Source: Perkinsus olseni (Eukaryota; Perkinsozoa; Perkinsida). Taken from it: DNA of 64,000 nucleotides. Under the pieces are notes generated by a model that saw nothing but the letters and a program-made list of their open reading frames with translations, was not told the origin of the DNA and ran no database searches. Location: assembly GCA_013115125.1 (NCBI GenBank), contig JABANN010000089.1, positions 1 through 64,000 on the forward strand, written 5' to 3'. Every line of letters begins with the position of its first letter. Positions within the stretch are counted from its first letter, which is position 1. Below are positions 1 through 10,677 of this stretch, piece by piece. The translations under genes were made by a program, and so were the position numbers.

Positions 1-29
1 CATTCTGCTGACTTGTGCGGAAAAGAAAG

Positions 30-117
30 CTTCAGGTTGCGTAGAAGAAAACTTCAGGTTGCGGCGAAGAATGCTTCAGGTTGCGGAGAAGAAAACTTCA
101 GGCTGTGAAGGGAGAAC
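30..117. repeat. 22-bp direct tandem repeat, about 4 copies
   Basis: Four consecutive units begin with cttcaggttgcg at 30, 52, 74 and 96. The first three differ only at two short variable positions, and the fourth is diverged. The array starts near the window edge and may continue upstream. Confidence 0.85.
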
Positions 118-773
118 AATATTGGTTTTTTGAAAAAACTTTTTTCACGAAAGACTCGGTATTGCGTTCGCAAAGTATGAAGGGAAAACATGAATAAGAA
201 GTAAACCTGTTAACAAGAAGCCGGCGAAACAATTGTGCTCAGTTCTATCGAGATTGACTCGAAAAAAGAGAACAGCTGGTCTATCCAGCAGTTGTCGGAA
301 GTTCCGCCTCGGAACCTGCAATCCTGTGGACGCAAAAACAGTTCTATACGGGAACAAATCTTGTTTAAGAGTATATAAGATCGGCCGATCGGACAGTGTC
401 CAAAATTTGGTCAATGTTGTCAAAAGTGTCGGCTCCAAGTAGTTGTCGACAATGTTGACTCAACATCCTTGTGTCGAAAAAATGTAGGCTCTCGAACGGA
501 CAGTAAAGTGTCGAAAGAGCAAAAGCGGCAACCGGATATCAGCTTGATGGCGAAAATCGGGTAGGACTTACTGTGGACAACTCGACATGCGAAAGATGCT
601 AAAAAAACCTGCCCTAAAAGCACGCATGGTTGTTTTTTCGACACGAGATGTCGAGCGGAAAACCGCACTTGCGTGCGCTTTTCACGAATTTCGTGACCAA
701 AAGCATACCTTACGGGGTTTTATGGTCACATGTCGCGAAAAATGGTTTGGGCAGGAAAGAGCTGTTGTCCAAA

Positions 774-858
774 GGAGCGCTGACGCAAATGAAACAGCGT
801 ACTTCTCGACTTCTATGCGGGAGGTCCCGGGTTCTATCCCAGCGTCAGTCGGTTTTTT
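774..858 (+). pseudogene. tRNA-Arg(TCT)-like Pol III unit, degenerate
   Basis: The segment resembles eukaryotic tRNA-Arg-TCT. An A-box-like TGACGCAAATGA lies at 781-792, and a 4-bp D stem pairs ACGC (783-786) with GCGT (797-800). A GACTTCTA anticodon-loop-like stretch lies near 808-815, a B-box-like GGTTCTATCCC at 830-840, and a T6 run at 853-858 could act as Pol III terminator. The conventional acceptor arms (774-780 and 844-850) do not pair and the T stem is mismatched. It is therefore probably a tRNA pseudogene or a tRNA-derived SINE head. CTGACGC (780-786) and GCGTCAG (842-848) can pair instead. Confidence 0.4.
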
Positions 859-1568
859 ATGTAGGTTGGTCGCGCGTCACTTACTGGCGTATTAGGTGAT
901 TTGTAAAGAACTACTTTCAGTTAAATTTTTACTGACTATTCAATTGCTCCATGAGAAGATCAAGATTAACGGAAACCATACCGGACTCGCTCGGTTTCCA
1001 CCCGACCTACTTCCACCTACCCTTTAGCGGAAAGAAGCCCACCCGTGTAGCGGGCGTTGCTGAGTACTACTATTGATACCCAATTTTCACGCGATGAATT
1101 TTCCTTTCTTTAGTCGGCCACGAAGTGGCTCTGACGTTTCTTTGAGGTGGATGTCTGCATGTAATGACGCTGCTCAGTGTAACGAGGGCAAAATCGTCGC
1201 TCAGGCCACCCGTGTCGGTTAGACGAAACCGACGACCTAGAAAAGATAGACTCTGATGCAGCCGTCTCGTAAGAGCCCCTGCCTGTGGTATGCCGCCCTC
1301 ATCTCTCTTTCGCAGGCCGTCAACGGTCGCCTCGGTGACAGTATCGCCTCCGCCATTCTATCGGGCTAGTGGCAAGACTGTCACTTTTGGTGACCAAGTT
1401 TTGGTACGCTTCTACGAGTGCCATGGGTTGGACAGACAGACACTGGGGGGAGAAGAGAAGAAACCCTCCCCCCGTCTCGATGAGACTGCTCATAGCGGGT
1501 CTCACCCTGCAGGAGTGGTACTGGATACTGGTAGTACTGGGCCTATTAACTCACGGCGTGAAGGACGA

Positions 1569-1613
1569 GCCCGAGCGAGCTAATCGTGAGTCTCACGCTT
1601 AGCTTGCTCGGGC
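1569..1613. repeat. Long near-perfect inverted repeat (hairpin)
   Basis: Arms of 22 nt (1569-1590 and 1592-1613) are complementary at 20 positions and are separated by one base. The outer arms read GCCCGAG and CTCGGGC. No open frame explains the structure. Confidence 0.8.
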
Positions 1614-2585
1614 GCGTGGTGAACCACTGCCAGTGACGGTTTTCGTGACGTACCATAGAAACCGATCGTCCTTCTTATCGACCTCGTCGGGTTGTTCAGT
1701 GAACCGATCTTAAAGCTCTAGATCTGTTTTTAAGCTTGGAGTGGTCAGGGGGCCACTCCTGAGCCTCAGGGTGGGTGTGCTGAATATCAACGCCGTATCC
1801 GAGTATTTTTATGACGCGCGATTCCACCTCATTTTACTCGCGTAACTGGGAAGTTTACTCTCCCACTGACATCGATTTATCCACGCTGGTCTCGGAATGC
1901 TTACCCCGAGTTCGCCGTTCTATGGTACGATACCGAAATTTTCCCTTTTTGATTCTGAATATAGCAGAAAGATGAGTAGGAGGTTTCCTCACTCAACTGC
2001 ATTTGTCAGACACAGTGGTGAAGTCCTTTGATGGTCACTCGTCTAGAGTGGTCCAAGCGGGAGGAGCAGCCAGCCAGTTCACTGACCTTGGTGAATTGAG
2101 GCAACTGGCGATTAGTATGGGGGAACGGCCACGCCCGAGTGTTAGGAACAGATCGAGGTAGTCTGGGTTGTTTCAAGCTTGTTGAAGTATTCCGCAATTC
2201 GAGTGGGTGCGTGTGATTTTTAAATCCAACGCCGAGAACTAGGCTTAGCCGGACTGAAACAGCTTTATTGTATTCTAATTTTACCGATGTATTTTGGTTC
2301 AAGAGGGATTGGCTGAGGCAAGTTTATCGAAATAGGAGTGTAGCGCTCAGACATGAGACTAGGATGAACCTTTCTTTTGCACCGACAGAATCTGCTCCCA
2401 CGGCCGCGACTGAGTGTGTAAAGTAAGGCGTGTGAAATTGCGGTTGCCTCCCGGGGAAGCTCGCGGCGGTCTGCATCGCCGGTTTATTCAGTATGATCGA
2501 TCTCCCTAGGTTGTTCTTGCGAATTCGTATAGCTGTTCTATGGGTTGTTCCAACATTGACTGTCAATCCTCGGACTCTGGTCCAG

Positions 2586-3736
2586 TCGTTGCCTTCGCCC
2601 TTGCCAGGACGTGCGCTACCGACTTGATCTCCTTCATGCTGGAACAGGACTCGCGGCCGAGGTATCGCAGGGGAGGCGGGCGAAGAAGGTGAGTATCACG
2701 TGTTTTAGTGTTCTTCGCGGATATCTCTTATACACCGTAGAAGCAGCGATCGACATAATAGAACATTGACGTATTTCTATCAGCTCTAGGACAGTAATCT
2801 GACCAGCTAATCCATTGTTGTTGTATTTGTCGAACAATGCATATTTTTCAGCGAAGACAGTCTAGATATATCAGGATCAATGTAAAGTCTAACAGACTCA
2901 TGCTACAGTATGAATGTATCAGCATCAATGTAAAGTCTGATNNNNNNNNNNNNNNNNNNNNNNNNNNNNNNNNNNNNNNNNNNNNNNNNNNNNNNNNNNN
3001 NNNNNNNNNNNNNNNNNNNNNNNNNNNNNNNNNNNNNNTATAGACTCATGCTACAGTATGAATGTATCAGCATCAATGTAAAGTCTGATAGACTCATGCT
3101 ACAGTATGAATGTATCAGCATCAATGTAAAGTCTGATAGACTCATGCTACAGTATGAATGTATCAGCATCAATGTAAAGTCTAACAGACTCATGTTACAG
3201 TATGAATGTGTCAGGATCAATGTAAAGTCTAACAGACTCATGCTACAGTATGAATGGATCGTTGTAGGTGAACAACATTGTTGCTAGCGTATTGTAGGTA
3301 GTAGGGTAGTATATATGTCTGTGTTAGTTCCAGCATGGGACCAATTGTGTAGCTTGTCGTAGTCACCAATCGAAATTTGTTTTTTCGCTTTTATTAAAAT
3401 CGCGGCTTGCCGAGCATAAGCAGGGTCACCTTTTTTTCTGGTATACAACCATACATCCCCATGTGAGGTGGTGGGTCTTATTCGGTTGACGGTTTAATCC
3501 AACGGGGGGGGGTGGATTGACCGACAAGTCCTTTCGCCGGCAATTTTGAACTTGTTTCGTAAAATAGTGCTGTATCCACGGTACTTTCTTGTGTCCGTGT
3601 CTAGTGTGAGTAGCTTGTGCTGTTTTACAGGTTTTACTCAGAAGGAGAAGGTTGTTACTCTGATGAAGATGATGATAACGAAGAGGCCCTGTTGGCTAGG
3701 ATGGAGGCGATGCCGTGCGACCAGGATTTGCTATAA
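2586..3736 (+). CDS. Last two exons of an unrecognised gene (5' part not resolved)
   Basis: Two exons join in phase. The first (2586-2688) follows a CAG acceptor and ends at a GTGAGT donor. The second (3631-3736) follows the acceptor TGTTTTACAG and ends in TAA. The joined product is about 69 residues: a hydrophobic and arginine-rich stretch, then an acidic tail with an SDEDDDNEEALLARME segment. The intron of 942 bp is long for this locus and contains the 48-bp tandem repeat and an assembly gap. No family is recognised. The support is phase agreement, good splice sites and biased composition; upstream exons are missing. Confidence 0.4.
2866..3255. repeat. 48-bp tandem repeat array
   Basis: The unit begins agactcatgctacagtatg and recurs every 48 bp from 2894, with a partial copy before it and diverged copies after 3180. 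The period is a multiple of three, so the array stays open in frame on both strands, but its position inside an intron argues against translation. The array is interrupted by N bases. Confidence 0.9.
2942..3038. other. Assembly gap (97 N)
   Basis: A run of N sits within the 48-bp tandem array. The true copy number is therefore unknown. Confidence 0.99.
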
Positions 3737-5563
3737 GCGCTCATTCTTAAGTACTGCGCCGCGCCCCTCTACTGCGTGCGATTTCTATTCGACTGGATGA
3801 GAGGCAGTATAAAATCGATCAGAAGGGCGCGCGCGTGGCGCATATCATTATTTACCTATCCTCCCGAAGGTTCCCTCTTTCATGCCTACATTTTATCGCT
3901 ATTGCCGCTGGATCGCTGCCGTTTGGTCATCACCATTTCTACTGTTGGCCTATTGATTATTGTAGGGTGAGTTTTAGTAGAGCTAGGCTCCCTTGTACGC
4001 TCGCCCATTATACCTACTGCTAATACCGCACCATTCCCGTCTTCTCATGAGGAAGAACATTCTGCTGTGACCATTGCTGCTACCGTCGTTGAGGTAAACT
4101 CCCTAAAGGCCGATAAACGGCCTTGAATGCTGATGATGGCCACTCTCATGGTGGTGACACGTATGCCTCTATTGCAGGCCTATTCAGTATTATTATTGTT
4201 CGGATGGCTGCTGTTGCTCTTCCTATTGTGGATGCGCTGTATAAGAGGGTCGTCTGGACCTTCTTGATCCATCAATAGGAGAGAGGTTGCTGCTGCAAGG
4301 TTGGTGAGATTATCATTAACGCCACTCGTTGGCGATATCTGTTGTTGCCGTCGTCTACTCCCCAGCGGTTGCATTTCTGTGCTTATAGTAATTTTATGCG
4401 ATTCTATCAGCGACCGAGTCCATCATAATATACCCCACGATGATATTGGATTCCCTTTTCTGTATTCTCAGAGCAGTAGTATGTGGTGAGCGGCGATGAT
4501 GATGTTGATGGTAAGGTGAATTCGACTCAACTCCTATTTTTGCTACTACCCTGTCAATGGTCGGTGGTGGTACCTTGCTGTACTAGGCAAATATTATTCA
4601 GTGATGCTATTGCCGTTGCATCAACAACTCGGGCTGCGGAAATTCTCATTTCCTCTGCGATTTTTCCGTGCGTCAAGAGGTGGAGACGCATCTTATAACC
4701 TTGAGGATCACCATGACGAGCTGAAGATTCCTTTGGCAACGCACTGCCAGCAGTTCGAGGCGCCGTGAGGGACTCTTTTCCGCTTCGCCTGTCATTGGTG
4801 CGCCTCCTGGGTACCGTTGAAGTGGTAGTTTTCTATTAGAGAATGTAGCATCCTACTAATACTACTGCTCGCCCCTGTTTCCTATTATTATTTATTGCAG
4901 ACTGTAAAATAGATTACGGTCGTTAGTAGTGCTCTCACAGTGTCTGCTGCTGCTGCTGCACTTACAACTTATGATCACGGCAATAGTACTCGAGGCAGTA
5001 GTCGTTCGAGTCATCTGTCGTCGTCTGTGTCCTAGTCCTTTTTCCTCTCGTCGTCGTCTTCGTTATTGTCGCTGTTGTTGTTTTTGTGGAAACGTCGTCG
5101 TAGTCGTCGTTTATAGTACTCACAAGGCGCTAGGCCTGCTGTTGCTGCTACAACCACTACCAATACCACACTCACACTGCTCACACGTCTGAGGGATGTC
5201 TCTTTCCCGTTAACAATACCACACTTCTTCCAATCGGTTGATGATGATTGCGTGGTGGTTGATGCTCGGGGTATCCGACATTCTCTATTATTGGTCATCA
5301 CCGATTTGCAGTAGCGACACTGCCGTATCGTTTAGACACAGGTCTCTGTCCGTGTGACCGAATCTTGAGTTAACTCAGTTCATCATGGTATGGGACGAGG
5401 TTGGAAGATACCATCTCGCCGCTAGCATTACTCACGATATGAGTTGCGCTAGGTCAACCATTTTGGTTGGGGCGCGGGTGTTTTAGTCGGACCTGGGCTT
5501 CTTTTGGGACAGGGCTGGTCTGTCGGAAGGTATGGCAAATGAAGGGACTGTAGTAGTGCGATA
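3737..5563. other. Triplet-rich, T-biased stretch without a clear gene
   Basis: The plus strand is full of imperfect TGY, GTC and TAT triplets, for example around 4180-4220, 4940-4965 and 5040-5110. No frame has a family signal. It lies just 5' of the Ski2 gene and could be an upstream intron or its 5' flank. A similar tract fills a large intron at 44.0-45.5 kb on the opposite strand. Confidence 0.5.
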
Positions 5564-8500
5564 ATGTCCCTCTCTTCGCCCTCGACTACCGGTGGCCTGC
5601 TGAGCAATATCTATGCTGGCTCGAGTAGTGATTCGGAGACATCCGATTACACCACTGATGATGAAAGTGAATACACGGATGACGAGGATGATGACGATGA
5701 GGTAGTGTGGTAGGGGACTAGTGCTCGTGATAGTAGAAGTAGTTTGACGGTGCCAGGAGACCTACCTCGCTGTTCGTCGAATTGAGGTTGACCTCGAAAT
5801 TCCTCATAGCATTGGCAAGCCAGAATACACATTCGGGAGCATAGTCAGGAGATTCCACCTCTTGTGTTGATGTTCGACCGTGTAGTCGGACAGTAGACGA
5901 GAGACTCAGTACTACTGCGTCTGTAGTAGCTGACTCTCTCTTTTCGGGGACACTTTGTTGGACTCATCAACGATCGACCTGTGGATACGCGCTCTCACGT
6001 CCAAAGCGTCCTATTTTGCTGTGCAAAGTCCGGATCGTGCATGCTGTTACCTGAGCCTGTACTGTTGTCAGAGCGACATCAGTGAGTTGCCCGAGGACGA
6101 GCCAGCCCCTCCACCACGACCTGTGAAGCCGTCGAATGGCAAGATACGCGTACACTGGGCGAAATCGGATGACGGTAGTACTGGGCGGAGGGGTTCCTGG
6201 TGGTTGTGATACGACTTAGTATTCTCTCTTTGCGCATCTAGGAAGATATCGGAGTTCCCAATATATTGTTCTGGGCTCCCTGGCTTCACCGTCTTAGTGT
6301 ACTATGCCCCTAGGACCGCTACTGGATGCCGCTATCGGTAGGCTGGAGAGCGTAAAACTATACAAGGCCACCACATAGCAATATACTATGATTGATATTT
6401 AGATATCTTCGATCATCGTTTAAGCAAGCGTGAATCTAGGATATTCTATTCTTTCTGTTTACTCTCATACATTTAACAATTCACCTGCGGCAGATACCGA
6501 TGTAACGAACTTCCGCGAAGAGTTGGGCCCCCCCGCTATGGAGTTCCCCTTCGAGCTGGATGACTTCCAGAAGAGGGCTGTGCTGCGAGTCTCGCATGGG
6601 GACAGCGTCTTCGTCGCCGCCCATACCAGCGCAGGCAAGACTGCCGTAGCTGAGTAGGACCTTGGGAAGATACGCTCTGCGCGCACAGCGAAGAAAGTCA
6701 TCGTGATACTGGTGGACTGGGTCGTGAAATGTGTAGTTATTTCTCTAGGTAGATGCGGCGGTAGAGAAATGCCAGCGCGCTGGATTGAACCTGGGTTTTC
6801 TGACAGGACTGCTCCAATCTCAGATATGCGATAGCTAACGCCATCAAGCAGGGTGGCAGGGCGATATACACGTCACCGATCAAGGCCCTGAGCAACCAAA
6901 AATACAGGGAGTTCACGGAGAAGTTCGACTCGGTCGGTGTTATCACCGGTGATGTCTCAATCAACCCGCTGGTAAGAAACTCTCCTCTCGACTGACGAGC
7001 TCCTTTAGAATCAACGCGTAGTTTGTAGAATAGTACCTTGAATGATCTAAAGTAGCTAATTGCTGCAGCAGACCTGTTGGCTCGATGACCGTGCTGAACC
7101 CGTCTACATTGATATCCTTGACACTTGCCGAATCCAGCTGCCTCAAGTTATGCTGTCTTTGTTGTAGGCAAATGTCGTTATCATGACCACTGAGATACTA
7201 CGAACGATGCTGTATAGAAAGGATGAGAGCCTAGCCAATATCAAGACGGTCATATTCGATGAAGTACACTTCGTAAACGACCCTGATCGAGGAGTCGTCT
7301 GGGAGGAGTGCATCATACTCATGCCGCCAGATGTGAGTGGGGTTACGTTTACTGCTCCTCCGGGTACATGGCTGCTGTCGATGCATATAATCGAAAAACG
7401 GCCTGAAAATGCCATCACGAGTTTTGGTTGAACCTCAAAAAACCAAAACTGCTACTGGAGAGTCGACCGATGGGTGTAGTACAGACCTAGTCCCTTGAGT
7501 TAAGGCGCTGGCGAACAGCGAGTGTAGTATCATCAATGTACTTGAGAGGCTATAATATTAGCATCATCCGATCCTCGCTGGAGTATTATTATTTTTCGCC
7601 TTGCTAATCAGTTGTATCCGGTTCAAAGTAACCCGCCGTCGAAACATCAATACTGGGACGATTGGATTCAGAATCCGATCTGTCTTGATGGGCAGGTTCC
7701 AATGGTAATGTTGTCGGCCACAGTACCAAATTATCGCGAATTCGCGGATTGGGTGGGCCGAACGAAGCAGCGTACTGTGTATACTGTGAGTACTGCGTAT
7801 AGGCCAACGCCATTATGTCACTATCTATGGTGGAAGGATAAGCCCTATCTACTCATGGACAACAAGGGAGTCTTTAATACGGCAGCATATAGGAAGATGT
7901 AATGGAGTTGGAGAAGGATCGCCTGCTTACTGTTAGCGGGTATAATATTATCTCTCCACTGAAATGAATCTCTTGTCATTCGCCTGAGAAGAATGCCTGG
8001 GGGGAGTTTTATATGCATAGTAGCGAACAGCGCTGCGAGAAACGCTACCCTATTGGGAGTCAGTCGACTTGACGAAACTCGTATCGAGCATTGTAGGGAA
8101 AAGCACTTTTGTTCATGGACTGGTTAGCATGATCTCGGGAAGCTCATTGCTGCTGACTTGCCTTTTCGGTTCTTCGTTTTTGTAATGTTCGTAATGTTGG
8201 GATCTGTTTTTTACGGTATGGAACTCGGTTGCATCTATTTCTCTTCCCCTAGGATCCCCCCACTCAGTGAATTTCCTCCATTGGTTTCAGATACGATGAG
8301 ATAAGGGCCGCGGAAGCCCCAGCGCCTAATGCTAAGCAGGCGGCTGGAAAAGGCAAGGGTAGAGGGAAGGGCAAGGGGAAGGGAAAAGGGAAGGGAGTGC
8401 ATCGTGGTCCGGCGCCAAAACAACCGTTAACGGGAGAGTCCAAGATCAGACTCGAGACACAGAAGTTGCAAGGAATGATCAAGGCATTGGAAGCCGACGA

Positions 8501-10607
8501 CAAGCTGCCTGCCACGGTCTTCGTGTTCTCCCGAGTGCGCTGTGAAAGATACGCTATGGGGATGCCCCACCTGGACCTGCTCAGTGGCAGCGCTGAACGG
8601 TCTAAAGTACATGTGTTTCTAAAGGAATCTTTTTCGAAGTTGGATGAGACCGATCGGGACCTACCTCAGATTCAGGCTGTGACGGACTTAGCCTTGAGAG
8701 GCATTGGAGTTCATCATGGTGGTTTGCTCCCGATTGTTAAGGAAGCTGTGGAAATTCTATTCTCGCGCGGCCACATCAAGGTCCTTTTTGCTACTGAAAC
8801 CTTCGCTATGGGCGTTAACATGCCTGCGCGATCGGTTATCTTCTCCTCGATACGGAAACATGACGGGTCCAAGTTCCGCTACCTGCTGCCGACCGAGTAC
8901 ACTCAGATGTCTGGTCGAGCGGGGAGGAGAGGCCTCGATAGTGTTGGTAATGTGTATGTTTTGGCCGCTGAGGAGCTGCCTGACCTCAAGGCTTTGACTA
9001 CTACGATGACGAGCAAGCACACCCCGTTGCAGAGTCAGTTCAAACTGACCTTCCAGATGCTACTGCAAATGGCTAAGTTGACTCATTGGAAGGCGGAGGA
9101 CTTGATGAGCCGATCGTATCTGGAGAACGCCCGGGCGATGCAGCTGCCAACGGCGAGGCGAGATTTACAGAGGTTGAAGAAGAGGCAAGGCGACTTGCCG
9201 AAACTGGAGTGTGTGCTGGGCGAGGAGGATATGCACAGATACGCCAAGTTGGAGTTGAAGTCGCGGCATATGGCCAGCGACTTGTACGGCACACTGTTCA
9301 ATACTGATCATAAGAAGGTCTTCTGCCGAGGGCGTCTGGTCATGGTTTGGAGCCTGCCAGACATAAAGGCGTCATCACCAGCGGTGATCTTGGGGTCGAG
9401 CCCACCCTCGATGAGCACTTCGGTGGTCGCTACTGTTGACGTATTAGTAGTGTTGAGGAAACCAGTTCCCGGTAGCAGTCCAGCTGGCGACAGTGGATAC
9501 ACTGTGAGAATCAAGAACCTTCCAGTGAAGTCCGGCTTGCTGTTGGTTACTAATCATGCTCTGCCCAATGGAGTGGACTTTTCGGATGCCTTCGGGTTGG
9601 CAAGAGAAATGCGGCGATGCGAGGACGCGGGGCAGTTCGATGAGCCCTTGGAACTGGGCAAGAATCTGAAGCAGATTCAAACTGAGTACTTTGACACATT
9701 GATAGGCGTTAAGGATCTGACCAAGGCTAAGATGAAGAGCAAATGCCATCGGTGCCATCTACGGCAGGAGCACTTCGATTTAGTTGTCGAGGAGGGGCAG
9801 ATTGAGGATGATATCGAGGACCTTGAGTTCAAGATTGATGACTCGTCCTTGTATCTTGCGCCCGCACGGGAGAGAATGCTCCGAGCTCTGGTGGATTTAG
9901 GCGAACTTGATAAGGATACTATGCAGATAACGCTGAAGGGAAGAGCGGCCAGTGAGCTGGTTTTAGGGGACGAGCTTACCCTTACTGAGTTGCTGTTCCG
10001 CAACGAGTTTGGTGAAGCCGATGTACCGTCTTGTGTGGCGTTGGTGTGTTGCTTCGCCTGTGATTCGGGAGTGTCGCAGATGTCACACGAGGCGGCCGAG
10101 GCACTCCTTCCGCCGGAGACTGTGAAGCTGCTGGAGCAAGCCATGGAGACTCACGGTAAGGTAGCGGAGATCTTGACGAAGGAGAGGGTCGAGACTGACT
10201 GGACGGAGTTCGATAAACAACTGTGTCTGGGTATTGCACCGTTGGCATATGCCTGGGCTAAGGGGGTGCCCTTTGCTGAGTTGATGACGGCGGAACCGAT
10301 CCAGAGCAAGGAGGACGAGGAGGTTTATTATTCTTTGTGGAAGCCTGGAGATAAGCCGCTGCAGGAAGGGGCGGTAGTCAGGAGCATCCAGCGGTGTGAT
10401 GAGCTGTTCAGGCGGCTGGGTAAGGCTGCTGGTGTCATGGGCTCCACTGAGGTGGTGGAGAAGGTGGAGAAGTGCCGGGAGGCTATACGACGGGACATCG
10501 TATTCGCTTTGAGCCTGTACCTCGAGCAGGACGGTCAGCGGCAGGCCAGCAAAGCAGTAGACGAGGCTGGAGAGAAGGAAGGGTGTCCAGTAGAGGAAGT
10601 ATCATAG
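5564..10607 (+). CDS. SKI2: Ski2-type DExH RNA helicase (SKIV2L ortholog)
   Basis: The product is the helicase subunit of the Ski complex, which feeds RNA 3' ends into the cytoplasmic exosome. Seven exons keep phase throughout: 5564-5701, 6072-6174, 6494-6653, 6824-6971, 7168-7332, 7696-7898 and 8291-10607. They encode about 1077 residues; the human protein has about 1246. Visible motifs are the Q-motif region FPFELDDFQ, Walker [22 protein letters not shown], the box [26 protein letters not shown] and motif [14 protein letters not shown]. The C-terminal helical region ends with [11 protein letters not shown], as in Ski2 rather than Mtr4. An acidic N-terminus is followed by WAKSDD, which matches the residues before FPFELD in plant Ski2. 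A Gly/Lys repeat of about 18 residues lies between the two RecA lobes. The start is the first ATG of the acidic exon; earlier exons cannot be excluded. Confidence 0.93.
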
Positions 10608-10677
10608 CGTGCTTTACAGTATGGCTGTTGTTGTGTTGGCTACAAGTCCTCAATGAAGACGTTTCTAGCTTGCTCTG

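Larger units (their letters stand above)
118..2585. other. Gene-poor stretch with no supportable protein gene
   Basis: Only short open frames without family signals occur here. The stretch holds a tRNA-like unit near 774-858 and many short inverted repeats: a 7-bp stem at 1214-1233, a 5-bp stem at 1380-1394, a long hairpin at 1569-1613 and a 7-bp stem at 1738-1759. It could be intergenic, a decayed element, or 5' exons and introns of the gene that ends at 3736. Confidence 0.5.

Noticed and set aside
145-899. Short frames of 69-102 codons at the left end
   Set aside because: There is no codon bias, splice site or family pattern, and they overlap one another on both strands.
2903-3287. 16-residue repeat protein encoded by the 48-bp array
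   Set aside because: The array is intronic by phase of the flanking exons, both strands are equally open, and the frame is truncated by N bases.
8235-10248. Several minus-strand open frames of 60-155 codons opposite the Ski2 helicase
   Set aside because: They are shadows of a strongly conserved plus-strand exon and have no family signal or splice context of their own.
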